From positions 1,178,001 to 1,242,000 of the forward strand of contig NZ_JAAGOW010000005.1 of the NCBI RefSeq assembly GCF_010499245.1: a stretch of DNA of 64,000 nt, read 5' to 3'. The notes under the pieces were generated by a model. That model did not search any database. It saw only the letters and a list, made by a program, of their open reading frames with translations, and was not told the origin of the DNA. The DNA is from Variovorax sp. WS11. GTDB lineage: Bacteria; Pseudomonadota; Gammaproteobacteria; Burkholderiales; Burkholderiaceae_C. Both the position numbers and the translations under genes were made by a program. Below, one piece after another: positions 28,541 to 37,028 of this stretch. The first letter of the stretch is position 1, and each line of letters begins with the position of its first letter.

Positions 28541-28888
28541 CTACACCGCCATGCGCGGTTGCCACGTGCGTTCGGGGCGCCGCCAATCAATCCCTTCGAG
28601 CAGCATCGAGAGCTGCGCAGTGCTCAGCGACACGCTCCCGGTATCGGCCTGTGGCCATATGAAGCGGCCTCGTTCAAGCCGCTTCGTCAACATGCTCATG
28701 CCGTCGCCGTCGCTCCAAAGCAACTTCACCAGATCGCCTCGACGACCACGGAATGCGAAGACGTGGCCGCTGAACGGATCCTCCTTCAGTGCCATCTGAA
28801 CCTTCGCTGCCAGCGAGTCGATGCCGCAGCGCATGTCCGTCACGCCAGCGGCAAGCCATATCCGGGTCCCAGCGCGAGGACCGATCAT
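28541..28888 (-). CDS. tnpB: IS66 accessory protein TnpB
   Basis: 115 residues, the standard IS66 Orf2. IWLAAGVTDMRCGIDSLAAK and FSGHVFAFRGRRGDLVKLLW with SDGDGMSMLTKRLERGRFIW are family hallmarks. It overlaps the tnpA stop by 4 bp (ATGA), which indicates translational coupling. Required for IS66 transposition together with TnpA and TnpC in the studied members. Confidence 0.95.
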   Translation of the reverse strand: MIGPRAGTRIWLAAGVTDMRCGIDSLAAKVQMALKEDPFSGHVFAFRGRRGDLVKLLWSDGDGMSMLTKRLERGRFIWPQADTGSVSLSTAQLSMLLEGIDWRRPERTWQPRMAV

Positions 28889-29301
28889 GCGCTCTGGCGC
28901 AGCGCGCGCAAGACACTTCCCAGCATCGCCTCGTCCACGGCACCACGAAGCCGCAACTGGGCGCCGGCGATCTCGACTTCGATGACGCCTGGACGCGAGC
29001 TTGGGTTGATGGCAGGCCCTACGGGTGAGGTTGGCTGCGCAGTGGATGGCGACGCGGCCTCAGGAACCACGCACACCGGCAGCAACGTCGCGGCGGTCGG
29101 TGCGGACGCCGCCATCGCCTTGACGTGCTCACGTCGCCACTTGAATAGAAGGTTGGCATTGATGCCGCCCTTCATCGCAATCCCCGCGACCGACGCGCCG
29201 GGGACCAAACTCTGTGCGACCAACTCGTCCTTGAACTCCCGTTCATGCTGTCGCCGGGTTCGCGTCGACTCTCTTGTTTGATCCTTCATGGTGTGCACCA
29301 T
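28885..29301 (-). CDS. tnpA: IS66 accessory protein TnpA
   Basis: 138 residues or slightly shorter (ATG at 29301 or MKDQ at 29289). HTH-like N-terminus RRQHEREFKDELVAQSLVPG then ASVAGIAMKGGINANLLFKW, the IS66 Orf1/IS3 OrfA-type DNA-binding domain. A Pro/Ala-rich linker leads to the conserved GVIEVEIAGAQLRLRGAVDE tail. First gene of the element. Confidence 0.93.
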   Translation of the reverse strand: MVHTMKDQTRESTRTRRQHEREFKDELVAQSLVPGASVAGIAMKGGINANLLFKWRREHVKAMAASAPTAATLLPVCVVPEAASPSTAQPTSPVGPAINPSSRPGVIEVEIAGAQLRLRGAVDEAMLGSVLRALRQSA

Positions 29302-29401
29302 CTCCGTTGGTGCACACCATCAAGCGGGTGCGCACTTCATCAGATCAGATACTGCCGGGCAGCGAAGCCAGCCGCAACGACGGTACTCGTCGGACTATTA
29401 C

Positions 29402-29595
29402 CGCTTTTCCATTTCGCCGCCTGACTGGGATGACCCATTCAAGCGCATCGCTGCAGCCAGTCAAGGGCGCAGCTACGCGCTATGGACGCCGGAGATCGGG
29501 CGTCCCGTGTACCTGGACGGCCGAGCACCGCGGTTTTCTCCATGTGGGAGGCAGTTTATTCGGATAGGCCTCAGAGAGTTGCAGGAGACTCGTGA
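29402..29595 (+). pseudogene. MBL-fold hydrolase, 3' part beyond IS66
   Basis: From the second target-duplication copy the frame reads SISPPDWDDPFKRIAAASQG then RSYALWTPEIGRPVYLDGRA and PRFSP, the C-terminal block of the same hydrolase. A further -1 shift near 29540 gives MWEAVYSDRPQRVAGDS and a stop at 29593-29595. So the gene had a frameshift here as well as the insertion. Confidence 0.88.
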
Positions 29596-29928
29596 ATCTA
29601 AGATCTATGATACGCAGAGAATTTGCCCTCCCAGGGGCACTGCTATGCTCATCGGCAAGGCGGCGCTGGCCCAGGGCAAGGGGAGCATGGGCTCTCAATC
29701 GGAGAGACTGACAGTTAGCCTGCTGACGGAAGCACCTTCCGGCGTGGTCCGGCTGCAAGTACGGCGTCAGCACAAGGCGGTCGCTGGCGGGGGATCGATC
29801 TCGGTGTCCAACTCCTGTTCTGAGCCGGTGCGCCTCATGGTCGCCTCCGGTGTGGTGGCCTGTCTTCTCCGAGAGCTTTCACGCAGGTACGGGCTTGCAC
29901 GCTGCCACGGCTGGAGGTGCTTATCCAC
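29596..29928. other. Gene-free stretch with a possible twin-arginine signal remnant
   Basis: No intact gene. At 29608 the plus strand reads MIRREFALPGALLCSSA and, one frame over, IGKAALAQGK. Together they resemble a Tat signal peptide cut off just after its cleavage site. The remaining 200 bp show no recognisable homology. Confidence 0.35.
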
Positions 29929-31200
29929 TCACCACGTAACCATCAGTTGACCCAGCGCGCGAAACGAAGTGTTGGGCGTGTAGTTCCACTTCTGATCGGG
30001 TACGAGCTGCAGGCCAGGCAAGCGGCGTGCAGCCTGCTCAAGCATGACTCGCACTTCTTGTCGGGCAAGTGGCGCGCCAAGGCAAAAGTGCGTGCCCGCG
30101 CCAAAGGTGGTGTGCTGCATCACGTTTCGACGCGCCGGATCGAAAAGATCGGGCGCGGCAAACTGGTCGGGGTCGCGGTTGGCTGCTGCAAGAACGACAA
30201 GCAATCGGCTCTCTGCCGGTATGAGTACCCCGTCAACCTCAACATCTTCCTTCGCCTGGCGTCGCCAGGCCTGCACCGGCGGATCGAACCGCAGTGCCTC
30301 CTCCACGACCGGGCCGGGCGGCTGCCCGCCGTTGACGATATCGTTCCAGAGAGAGCGGTTGGGGAGTACTGCCTTGAACAGGTTAGCCGCGGCGCTGGAA
30401 GTCGTCTCATGGCCGGCGAAGAGCAGATTGAACGCCAGCGCGGTGAGCTCGCGCAGGGTCAGGACGCTGTCATCGCCGTTGCGAATCCGGATGAGGTCGC
30501 TCAGGTAGTCGTCGCCGGGCTCCTCTGCCTTGCGGGCTACCAGCCTCGCTGCGTAACGATAGAACTCGACGGCACCGCCGGCGAGGCGGACCTGCTCCTC
30601 GTCCGTGGGGAGCCCCCACGTGAGGACAACGCGGCTGTCGGCGTAAGACTTGACGAGCGCCACGTCCTCGTCCGGAACCCCTAGTAGCCGGAACAGTACG
30701 ACAGCCGGCACGTCCCAAGTCAAGCCGGCGACCAGGTCCGCAGGTCGCGGGCCGGCAACGAGGCGGTCGATGTACGCATCGACAGTCTCGCGCGTGAACG
30801 GCTCAAGTGCATCAAACCGTGCGCGCTCCAGGGGCTTGGAGAACAGGGTGCGGTATCGGGTGTGCGAGGGCGGATCGTTGTTGACAAGCATCGGCGGCAC
30901 GTCGAACTCGGAGTTGGCGACGATGGCGCGCGCGTGCGGGCACAGAGGCTTTAGAGGGTCCGATGCAATCAGCGCCGAGAAGCGTTGCGGGTCTCGGAGT
31001 ACCTTCTTGACGCTCTCGTATCGGGTGACAACCCATGTGCCGAGCGTTGGCGAAAAGAACACCGGCTCCTGGGCGCGCAGGGAGGCGAGCAAGGGGTACG
31101 GGTTGTCCTGATAGACAGGATCGAACGGATCAAAGCTTTCGCTCGCAGCCGTTACAGGGCCAGTCGCAGAATCGGCTGCGGAGGTTGAAAGGGGACGCAT
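29929..31200 (-). CDS. Cytochrome P450
   Basis: 423 residues, soluble bacterial type. The I-helix LAFNLLFAGHETTSSAAANL carries the oxygen-activating AGHETT, the K-helix reads PVVEEALRFDPPVQAW (ExxR), and the heme loop is TTFGAGTHFCLGAPLARQEV. All key residues are present. It belongs to a different subfamily from the P450 at 17.0 kb (standard acid-alcohol pair; VPPMLVNNDPPSHTRYR). No ferredoxin or reductase gene is nearby. Start ATG with only a weak ribosome-binding site; a broken Bug gene lies upstream. Confidence 0.92.
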   Translation of the reverse strand: MRPLSTSAADSATGPVTAASESFDPFDPVYQDNPYPLLASLRAQEPVFFSPTLGTWVVTRYESVKKVLRDPQRFSALIASDPLKPLCPHARAIVANSEFDVPPMLVNNDPPSHTRYRTLFSKPLERARFDALEPFTRETVDAYIDRLVAGPRPADLVAGLTWDVPAVVLFRLLGVPDEDVALVKSYADSRVVLTWGLPTDEEQVRLAGGAVEFYRYAARLVARKAEEPGDDYLSDLIRIRNGDDSVLTLRELTALAFNLLFAGHETTSSAAANLFKAVLPNRSLWNDIVNGGQPPGPVVEEALRFDPPVQAWRRQAKEDVEVDGVLIPAESRLLVVLAAANRDPDQFAAPDLFDPARRNVMQHTTFGAGTHFCLGAPLARQEVRVMLEQAARRLPGLQLVPDQKWNYTPNTSFRALGQLMVTW

Positions 31201-31204
31201 AGCT

Positions 31205-31744
31205 TCAGTCCAGTTTGATGTCGAGGCGTTTGATCAGCGGGTGCCAATGTGCGATTTCGCCGCGGATGAATGCGCCGAATTGTTCGGGGCCCAATGGGTG
31301 CGGCTCCATGCCGAGATTCGTGAACCGCTTTGCGACCTCGGGGAAGTGACAACTTCTCGCACCTCTGCGCCCAGGCGGGCAACAAGTGACGCTGGCGTGG
31401 CGCGCGGCGCGCGGCGCGCGGGGCGACCAAGCCGAGCCAAGGATAGACCTCCACGTCGCGCGAACCGGTTTCGGCCGCCGTAGGAACATCCGGCAGGGAG
31501 TCGAGCCGTGTCGGAGTAAGCGCGGCTATCGCCTTGATCTTGCCCGCACGCAGGAGCGGGAGTGCGACGATGGTGTCGAGAGGCATGACCGAAACTTGGC
31601 CGCCCATCACTTCCTGCACGGCCGGTCCGGCAAGCCGACAACGATATTGATGGGCTTTGCGGGGTAGGACTGCGCGCGCGCCGCCGTCGGGGCGGCTGCA
31701 GCCGCGAGAACGCTCTGAGTAAATCGGCGCCGGGTAATGGTCAT
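31205..31744 (-). pseudogene. Bug-family (tripartite tricarboxylate transporter) substrate-binding protein, deleted and frameshifted
   Basis: Starts MTITRRRFTQSVLAAAAAPT then AARAQSYPAKPINIVVG, a Tat-type signal followed by the Bug N-terminus. About 150 residues are missing before a frameshifted QEVMGGQVSVMPLDTIVALP, then LLRAGKIKAIAALTPTRLDS and YPWLGLVAP. Another shift leads to the C-terminus LGMEPHPLGPEQFGAFIRGE. A low-complexity GGCGCG run lies at the last break. These proteins bind carboxylates for TTT uptake systems and are abundant in Burkholderiales. Confidence 0.8.
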
Positions 31745-31873
31745 CGCGGTCCTTGCTTGCGGAGAGATGGCCGAACAGCTTCAGCTTAACAATCCTTCCT
31801 CAGTACTTCCGCCCCCCTCCAGGGGGACAACAGGGATTCCGGCGTTCCGACGGCCAAGGACGCCGCGTGCGCG

Positions 31874-33517
31874 TTACCTGATGTCGAGCGGCGAAAGGAC
31901 GCCGGATCGCGCCATTTCCTTGAGGCGGAACTTCTGGATCTTCCCGGACCCGGTGAGCGGAAAGCTTGAACATTCGAACCATTCGACCGGGATCTTGTGC
32001 GGTGACAAGTGTGAACGGCAGTGCGCCTTCAGCGCCTCGATCGAGGCAGTTGCGCTTCCCTCTCGCATCTGCACCGCAGCGCAGACGACCTCGCCCCATT
32101 CGGGGTCGTCCCTGCCGAACACAGCGACGTTCGCAACGCTCGGATGCTGCATCAGCCTCGCCTCGATCTCCACGGGATAGATGTTCTCTCCGCCGCGGAT
32201 GATCATGTCTTTGAGCCGTCCAGTCAACCGCAAGTAGCCACGGTGATCCATGCGGCCTAGATCTCCGGTTCGCAGCCACCCTTCTGCCCGAATCGCGTGG
32301 CGAGTCGCCTCTGGCATGTCGAAGTATCCGAGCATGGTCTGGTAGCCGCGCGCCTCGATCTCACCCTCTTCATCGACCGCGACCGGTTGGCCAGTTGCCG
32401 GATCGGCAATCCGGACATCGACCTGTGGAAGTGGTCGCCCCGCAGTGCGGGCCTTGTCATCGAACGTGTCCCCGCGCGAGGTCTGCGAGATGATCGGACT
32501 CGTTTCGGTCTGGCCATAGACGGTTAGCAGGTCGCAACCGAAGCCCTCTTCAATGCGTCGCAGCAGCTCGGGGGGCACCGGAGCACCTCCTGAGATTGCG
32601 ACCTTCAGGCTCGAAAGTTCGAACTCTTTGCGCATCGGGTGTTCGAGCATCGCGATCTGCATGGTGGGGACGCCAAAGAAGAACGCGCACTTCTCGTCCT
32701 GGATGGTCGTCATCATCAAGGTCGGCTCGAACATGAGAGGGAGCACAAAGGTCGAACCCGTGGCCATGCATCCAAGTGAGCTGAGGACTGCGCCCGCCGT
32801 GTGGAACAGCGGCATGGGGCTCAGCACGATCGAGCCGTCGATGCCGGCGCGTGCGGCGACGAACCTCGCGTTGTTGACCAGACCCTTGTGGTGGAGCAGT
32901 GCCCCCTTGGGATGGCCGGTGGTGCCCGATGTGTACTGTATCTGGGCCGGATCATCTGGACTTACCACCGGCAGAGACGCATCACCATCAAACCCGCGCA
33001 CGACGCCGTCCCATGAATCCATGCAAAATGCCTTGACCGAGGCCGTGGCAGCCTCCCGCACAATCGCGTGCATGTCGGCACCTCGGAACGACCGAACGTA
33101 CAGAATTCCCGCAACTTTGGACTGACTGAGCACATACGCAAGCTCAGGCGCCCGCAGGGCCGGGTTCGCAGTCACCAGAACCAGACCGGCAAGTGCCGCT
33201 CCGTACTGGAGAACGACCCACTCGGGCACGTTGGGCGCGAAGACGCAGATTCGGTCACCGACCTGGAACTGGTTGAGGAGCCACTTCGCGCACTGCAATG
33301 ATTCGTCGAGAAGCTGTGCGTAAGACCACCGCCGGTTCGTACCCAAAGCGCCGGTCAGCGATTCTGTGTTCGCAGGCACGACCTCAATCAGTGCCACGCG
33401 ATCGGGATGGCGGAGTGCGGCCTGGCGCAGGATGTCGCCCGCCGTGAGCTCGACGAGTTCGTCGCGCTTGTCAGCCTGCCAGTATGAGCGCTCCAGTGCG
33501 CGATCCACATTCTTCAC
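31874..33517 (-). CDS. Acyl-CoA synthetase (AMP-forming)
   Basis: 547 residues from a GTG at 33517 (VKNVDRALERSYWQADKRDE). That start overlaps the upstream TetR stop as GTGA, a typical coupled arrangement; the open frame upstream is shadow of tetR. Motifs: IQYTSGTTGHPKGALLHHKG, VYGQTETSPIISQTS, GWLRTGDLGRMDHRGYL and RLKDMIIRGGENIYPVEIEA with the terminal GSGKIQKFRLKEM lysine. Closest in layout to FadD3/FadD13-like ligases. Encoded with a TetR regulator and divergent from an enoyl-CoA hydratase, so acyl-CoA-linked side-chain or ring degradation is likely. Confidence 0.93.
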   Translation of the reverse strand: MKNVDRALERSYWQADKRDELVELTAGDILRQAALRHPDRVALIEVVPANTESLTGALGTNRRWSYAQLLDESLQCAKWLLNQFQVGDRICVFAPNVPEWVVLQYGAALAGLVLVTANPALRAPELAYVLSQSKVAGILYVRSFRGADMHAIVREAATASVKAFCMDSWDGVVRGFDGDASLPVVSPDDPAQIQYTSGTTGHPKGALLHHKGLVNNARFVAARAGIDGSIVLSPMPLFHTAGAVLSSLGCMATGSTFVLPLMFEPTLMMTTIQDEKCAFFFGVPTMQIAMLEHPMRKEFELSSLKVAISGGAPVPPELLRRIEEGFGCDLLTVYGQTETSPIISQTSRGDTFDDKARTAGRPLPQVDVRIADPATGQPVAVDEEGEIEARGYQTMLGYFDMPEATRHAIRAEGWLRTGDLGRMDHRGYLRLTGRLKDMIIRGGENIYPVEIEARLMQHPSVANVAVFGRDDPEWGEVVCAAVQMREGSATASIEALKAHCRSHLSPHKIPVEWFECSSFPLTGSGKIQKFRLKEMARSGVLSPLDIR

Positions 33518-34149
33518 TTCGCTTGCTCCAAGATTGACTTGACAATTCCGATCCAGTGGGACACGGCCTTTTGGCGTCGCACCGGACTGCTCAGGACGCC
33601 GGATAGCGCCAGTCCACGAATGAACTCGGTTGTCGTGGAGATCACCGCGGGCAATGAGGGGTGCTTCTCCATCGGTGCGAACAGGAGACCGAGCACCCGC
33701 TCCTGTTCCTTGCGGGCCCTGCGTTCGGCCTGCAGCAATGAGGCCCTTAGCTGGGAATCCGCACGTGCGATCGCCCACAACTCGAGCTCGGCCATGTAGG
33801 CAGGCTGCGCCGCGGCGACAGAAAGGGCGCGGATCGCCCTTTCAACCACGCCCTCGGTACCTTGCAGCCTCGCCAGGCTCTCGTGAACCGACTGCTCGTT
33901 GCGTCGAACCAGTTCCTCCACAGTCGCCGAGAGTAGCTGCGCATGCGTCGGGAAGTGATGCAGGAGCGCCCCCCGGCTTACATCCGCCGCGTGCTGCACC
34001 TGCAGCGTCGTCGTCCTTGCGACTCCTTTTTCGATTAGCAACTGAACCGCTGCTGCAAGGATCCGCTCACGTACGCTGCGACTCGCGATCTCGTTTGCCA
34101 GACCCGAGCTGCGGCGCCGGCCCGACACTTTGCGTGAAACAGCATTCAT
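33514..34149 (-). CDS. TetR/AcrR-family transcriptional regulator
   Basis: 211 residues. The N-terminal HTH is RSVRERILAAAVQLLIEKGV then ARTTTLQVQHAADVSRGALL and HHFPTHAQLL. It precedes and overlaps the acyl-CoA synthetase gene by 4 bp and is divergent from the enoyl-CoA hydratase. The intergenic region holds repeated GTCAG-CA-CTGAC dyads, its likely operators. FadR/KstR-type control by an acyl-CoA ligand would fit but is inference. Confidence 0.92.
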   Translation of the reverse strand: MNAVSRKVSGRRRSSGLANEIASRSVRERILAAAVQLLIEKGVARTTTLQVQHAADVSRGALLHHFPTHAQLLSATVEELVRRNEQSVHESLARLQGTEGVVERAIRALSVAAAQPAYMAELELWAIARADSQLRASLLQAERRARKEQERVLGLLFAPMEKHPSLPAVISTTTEFIRGLALSGVLSSPVRRQKAVSHWIGIVKSILEQAK

Positions 34150-34167
34150 GCGGGGAAGTCTGAGACC

Positions 34168-34212
34168 GTCAGCATTGACTGTCAGTCGCCAATGCGACCA
34201 GTCAGCACTGAC
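34168..34212. promoter_or_regulatory. TetR operator pair in the tetR/enoyl-CoA hydratase intergenic region
   Basis: Two related dyads 33 bp apart: GTCAG-CA-TTGAC at 34168-34179 (one mismatch) and GTCAG-CA-CTGAC at 34201-34212 (perfect). A third overlapping palindrome GACTG-T-CAGTC lies at 34177-34187. The spacing of about three helical turns and the central position suit simultaneous repression of both divergent units. Confidence 0.75.
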
Positions 34213-34275
34213 GGTAGCGCGTAGACTGTGCCTGACTGCCGCCGTGGCAGCCCGTTATCTGGAGGAGGAATTCCC

Positions 34276-35181
34276 ATGCCAACCTTTTCGACGTTGAACA
34301 TCGAGCAGGAGGAGCGGGCACCGCGTGTCGCGCGTCTGGTGCTCAATCGCCCTGAACGGCTCAATGCGATCAACAGCGACATGCCGTCAGAAATCCGTGA
34401 AGCGGTCGAGTGGGCCAATCGGAACAATGAGGTTCACGTGATCGTCGTGGAGGGTTCCGGCAAGGGTTTCTGCGGAGGCTACGACCTCACTGCCTTCGCG
34501 GAGCACCACATCGACCACCCGTGCCAGCAGGAAGACCATCCGTGGGACCCGATGGTTGACTACGCGCAGATGAAGAGGTACACCGAAGACTTCATGGCGC
34601 TTTGGCGCAGCGCCAAGCCGACCATCGCCAAAGTGCACGGCGCGGCTGTGGCTGGCGGCAGCGATATTGCACTCTGTTGTGACCTGCTCGTGATGGCCGA
34701 CGACGCGCGGATCGGCTATATGCCAACGCGTGTTTGGGGATGCCCCACAACCGCGATGTGGACGTACCGGCTCGGGCCGATGCGAGCGAAGCGAATGATG
34801 TTCACGGGCGATGTCATCGATGGCAAGACGGCCGCCGAATGGGGGCTGGCAACAGACGCGGTGCCGGGCGACCAACTGGAGTCGACGGTGATGCTTCTTG
34901 CCGAGCGGATTGCCGGGGTGCCCAGGAGCCATCTGGCAATGCACAAGATGCTGGTGAATCAGGTGATGCTGTCGATGGGGCTGGAGCAGACCCAGATGTT
35001 CGCGACGATCTTCGACGGCATCACGCGCCACAACCCCGAAGGGCTATGGTTCCGGCGCTACGCGCAACAGGAAGGGTTCAAATCTGCCGTCGAATGGCGC
35101 GACAGCGGGCGGCCGATTCCAGAGGGCTCGGAAGCACGCGACCTCATAAGAGAGATGGACGCGAGATTGGGTGGCCGTTGA
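34276..35181 (+). CDS. Enoyl-CoA hydratase/isomerase family protein
   Basis: 301 residues, longer than the usual 260. Crotonase core with RVARLVLNRPERLNAINSDM, oxyanion motif GKGFCGGYDLTAFAEHH and KVHGAAVAGGSDIALCCDLL. The usual catalytic glutamates are not obvious: IGYMPTRVWGCPTTAMW replaces the hydratase ExG/E pattern, so isomerase, hydrolase or other chemistry is possible. A long insert, HHIDHPCQQEDHPWDPMVDY, follows the first oxyanion motif. Strong GGAGGAGGAATTCCC site. Controlled with the divergent TetR/ligase pair. Confidence 0.88.
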   Translation: MPTFSTLNIEQEERAPRVARLVLNRPERLNAINSDMPSEIREAVEWANRNNEVHVIVVEGSGKGFCGGYDLTAFAEHHIDHPCQQEDHPWDPMVDYAQMKRYTEDFMALWRSAKPTIAKVHGAAVAGGSDIALCCDLLVMADDARIGYMPTRVWGCPTTAMWTYRLGPMRAKRMMFTGDVIDGKTAAEWGLATDAVPGDQLESTVMLLAERIAGVPRSHLAMHKMLVNQVMLSMGLEQTQMFATIFDGITRHNPEGLWFRRYAQQEGFKSAVEWRDSGRPIPEGSEARDLIREMDARLGGR

Positions 35182-35378
35182 CCTCAGGCACGCAGCAGGC
35201 AACGCGGATGGAGTCGCCAAGCTCGGCGTCGTCGATGTCCGCCCGCGCAGAATTCGCCAAGCAGATGGCGTTGGCGCCCTTTGCATCGCTCAGCAGTTCG
35301 CCAACACCCCATCTGTAGCGGCCTTCCTTGCCCAGCGGCGCTGATGGGCCGATGCTCTCTGGAGGCGATATGACTGTC
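35182..35378 (-). pseudogene. NmrA-like oxidoreductase, 3' part beyond IS630
   Basis: From the IS630 boundary the minus strand reads TVISPPESIGPSAPLGKEGR then YRWGVGELLSDAKGANAICL and ANSARADIDDAELGDSIRV. This matches the C-terminal block of the intact NmrA-like protein at 19.5 kb (GRYRLAVGALVCDAQGLSTI). It is the missing end of the fragment at 36562-36999. Confidence 0.75.
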
Positions 35379-36563
35379 TAGTGCAGTGCGCTCGAAATAG
35401 TTGAACTTATTCGATGCGGCACACTCCGACCTTGATGGAGGTCGCAGCCATGCGCATTGCCCCAAGGATCGAACTGGATGCCGTTGCCCAACGAGAGTTG
35501 GCGGCCTTGGCGCGGCGAGGCCGCGTCGAGGCGCGTGTGCAGCAAAGGGCCAAGGTCGTATTGCTCGCCGCCCAGGGCTGGCAGAACAAGGACATCGCCG
35601 TCGAGGTTGATCTGGATCGGCGCCAGGTCGCCTTGTGGCGCCAGCGCTTCCTGGAAGGCGGGGTGGAGGCCCTCATGCACGATGCACCGCGCCCCGGGCG
35701 CACCCCCAGCGTGACCGCCGAGGTGGAGTCGAGCATCGTGGACAAGACGCTTCACGACAAGCCCATTGCCGCCACGCACTGGAGCACGCGCACGCTGGCC
35801 GCGCAGCTCGGGGTGGGGCCGACGACGATTCGCCGCGTGTGGAAGCGCAACGGCCTGAAGCCGCATCGGCAAAGCAGCTTCAAGCTCTCGCGGGACCCGC
35901 GCTTCGAGGACAAGCTGCTGGACGTCGTGGGGCTGTATCTCAACCCACCCGAGCGCGCCCTGGTTCTGAGCTGCGACGAGAAAAGCCAGATCCAGGCGCT
36001 CAACCGCACCCAGCCGGGCTTGTCGATGAAGAAAGGCCGCGCCGGCACCGTCACCCATGATTACAAGCGCCACGGCACGACCACGCTGTTCGCCGCTTTG
36101 AACACCCTGGACGGCACGGTCATTACGCTGTGCCAGCCGCAGCACCGGCACGCAGAGAAGTGGCTGCAGTTCCTGCGCCTGATCCAGCGGCGCACACCCA
36201 AGCACCTGCAGCTGCATCTGATCGTGGACAACTACGGCACGCACACGCACCCCGACGTGCAGGCCTGGCTGGCCAAGCACCCGCGCTTCGTCATGCACTT
36301 CACGCCCACCAGCGCGTCGTGGCTCAACATGGTCGAGCGCTTCTTCCGCGACATCTCCGAGAACCGCATCCGACGCGACAGCTTCACCAGCGTGCCTGAA
36401 CTGGAGTTGGCGATCGATCTCTACGTCGAGCACCACAACGCCAACCCCAAGCCGTTCATCTGGACCGCCAGCGCCAACGACATCCTGGCCAAGGTCACGC
36501 GCGCCAAGGCCGCGCTGGCAAGAAGCAAAAGATAAGTACATATCTGAGTGGCGCACTACACTA
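35379..36563. mobile_element. IS630-family insertion sequence
   Basis: Ends TAGTGCAGTGCGCTC on the left and, as the complement, TAGTGTAGTGCGCCA on the right. They are flanked by, and include, the TA dinucleotide (35379-35380 and 36562-36563) that IS630 elements duplicate. One transposase gene inside. It splits an NmrA-like gene read on the opposite strand. Confidence 0.88.
35450..36535 (+). CDS. IS630-family transposase
   Basis: 361 residues from the ATG preceded by TGGAGGTCGCAGCC; an in-frame ATG 12 codons upstream is less well supported. HTH part QQRAKVVLLAAQGWQNKDIA with DLDRRQVALWRQRFLEGGVE. DDE domain: VLSCDEKSQIQAL (first Asp), HLIVDNYGTHTHPDVQAWLA (second Asp, DNxxxH) and TSASWLNMVERFFRDISENR (Glu). 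Full length and apparently intact. Confidence 0.95.
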   Translation: MRIAPRIELDAVAQRELAALARRGRVEARVQQRAKVVLLAAQGWQNKDIAVEVDLDRRQVALWRQRFLEGGVEALMHDAPRPGRTPSVTAEVESSIVDKTLHDKPIAATHWSTRTLAAQLGVGPTTIRRVWKRNGLKPHRQSSFKLSRDPRFEDKLLDVVGLYLNPPERALVLSCDEKSQIQALNRTQPGLSMKKGRAGTVTHDYKRHGTTTLFAALNTLDGTVITLCQPQHRHAEKWLQFLRLIQRRTPKHLQLHLIVDNYGTHTHPDVQAWLAKHPRFVMHFTPTSASWLNMVERFFRDISENRIRRDSFTSVPELELAIDLYVEHHNANPKPFIWTASANDILAKVTRAKAALARSKR

Positions 36564-36999
36564 GTTGGAATGCCACGGACGAGCGCGATGCATAAACTGC
36601 CTGCTCGTGCGCAATTCTCGTGCTTTGGGTTCGGCTGGAAAGTCCTTGCGCTCGAGGTGGTTGACGCGTTCTGGGATCTCAAGGCTCGAAACTGCACCGA
36701 TGAACACGCAGCGACCATCGCGGTGGACACCGGCTGCTGCGGATTGGATTCTTGCCAAACCCACTTGTAACTGCAGTCTTATGCGGGTGCGCGATTTGCG
36801 CTGGTCGGGACATGTTGCTGCGCAAGGAGCGCCTGATCGCGGTGCTGCTGAAGATGGCCAGCGGACGTGTCGGCACGGCGCCGTTCGCTTCGTGCGCCCC
36901 CGGTCTTGAGATGCCGACAATATCAAGGCCACGAGCTGATGTCTCCAGCACAACGTGCTCGCCAATCCGGCCTGTTGCTCCGACCACGGCGATCTTCAT
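36562..36999 (-). pseudogene. NmrA-like oxidoreductase, 5' part, split by IS630
   Basis: Starts MKIAVVGATGRIGEHVVLET then SARGLDIVGISRPG, the Rossmann motif. After a deletion or frameshift, GRCVFIGAVSSLEIPERVNH then LERKDFPAEPKARELRTSRQ leads to the IS630 edge. It starts 30 bp after the quinone oxidoreductase stop on the same strand, so it was the second gene of that unit. Confidence 0.75.
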
Positions 37000-37028
37000 G
37001 AGAACTCGAAGCTGGCCACGTCCGCTTG

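Larger units (their letters stand above)
26265..29401. mobile_element. Complete IS66-family insertion sequence (3137 bp) with 8-bp target duplications
   Basis: Terminal inverted repeats start GTAATAGTCCGACGAGCACC (left) and GTAATAGTCCGACGAGTACC (right, complement), imperfectly continuing to about 38 bp. The flanks carry a perfect 8-bp duplication CGCTTTTC at 26257-26264 and 29402-29409, the length known for IS66. It holds tnpA, tnpB, tnpC and one passenger gene, all on the minus strand. Joining the flanks restores the MBL-hydrolase reading (GRF-SISPPDWDDPFKR). Confidence 0.97.

Noticed and set aside
27383..29281. 632-codon open frame on the plus strand in the IS66 element
   Set aside because: Antisense shadow of tnpC, tnpB and tnpA, which are recognised on the minus strand.
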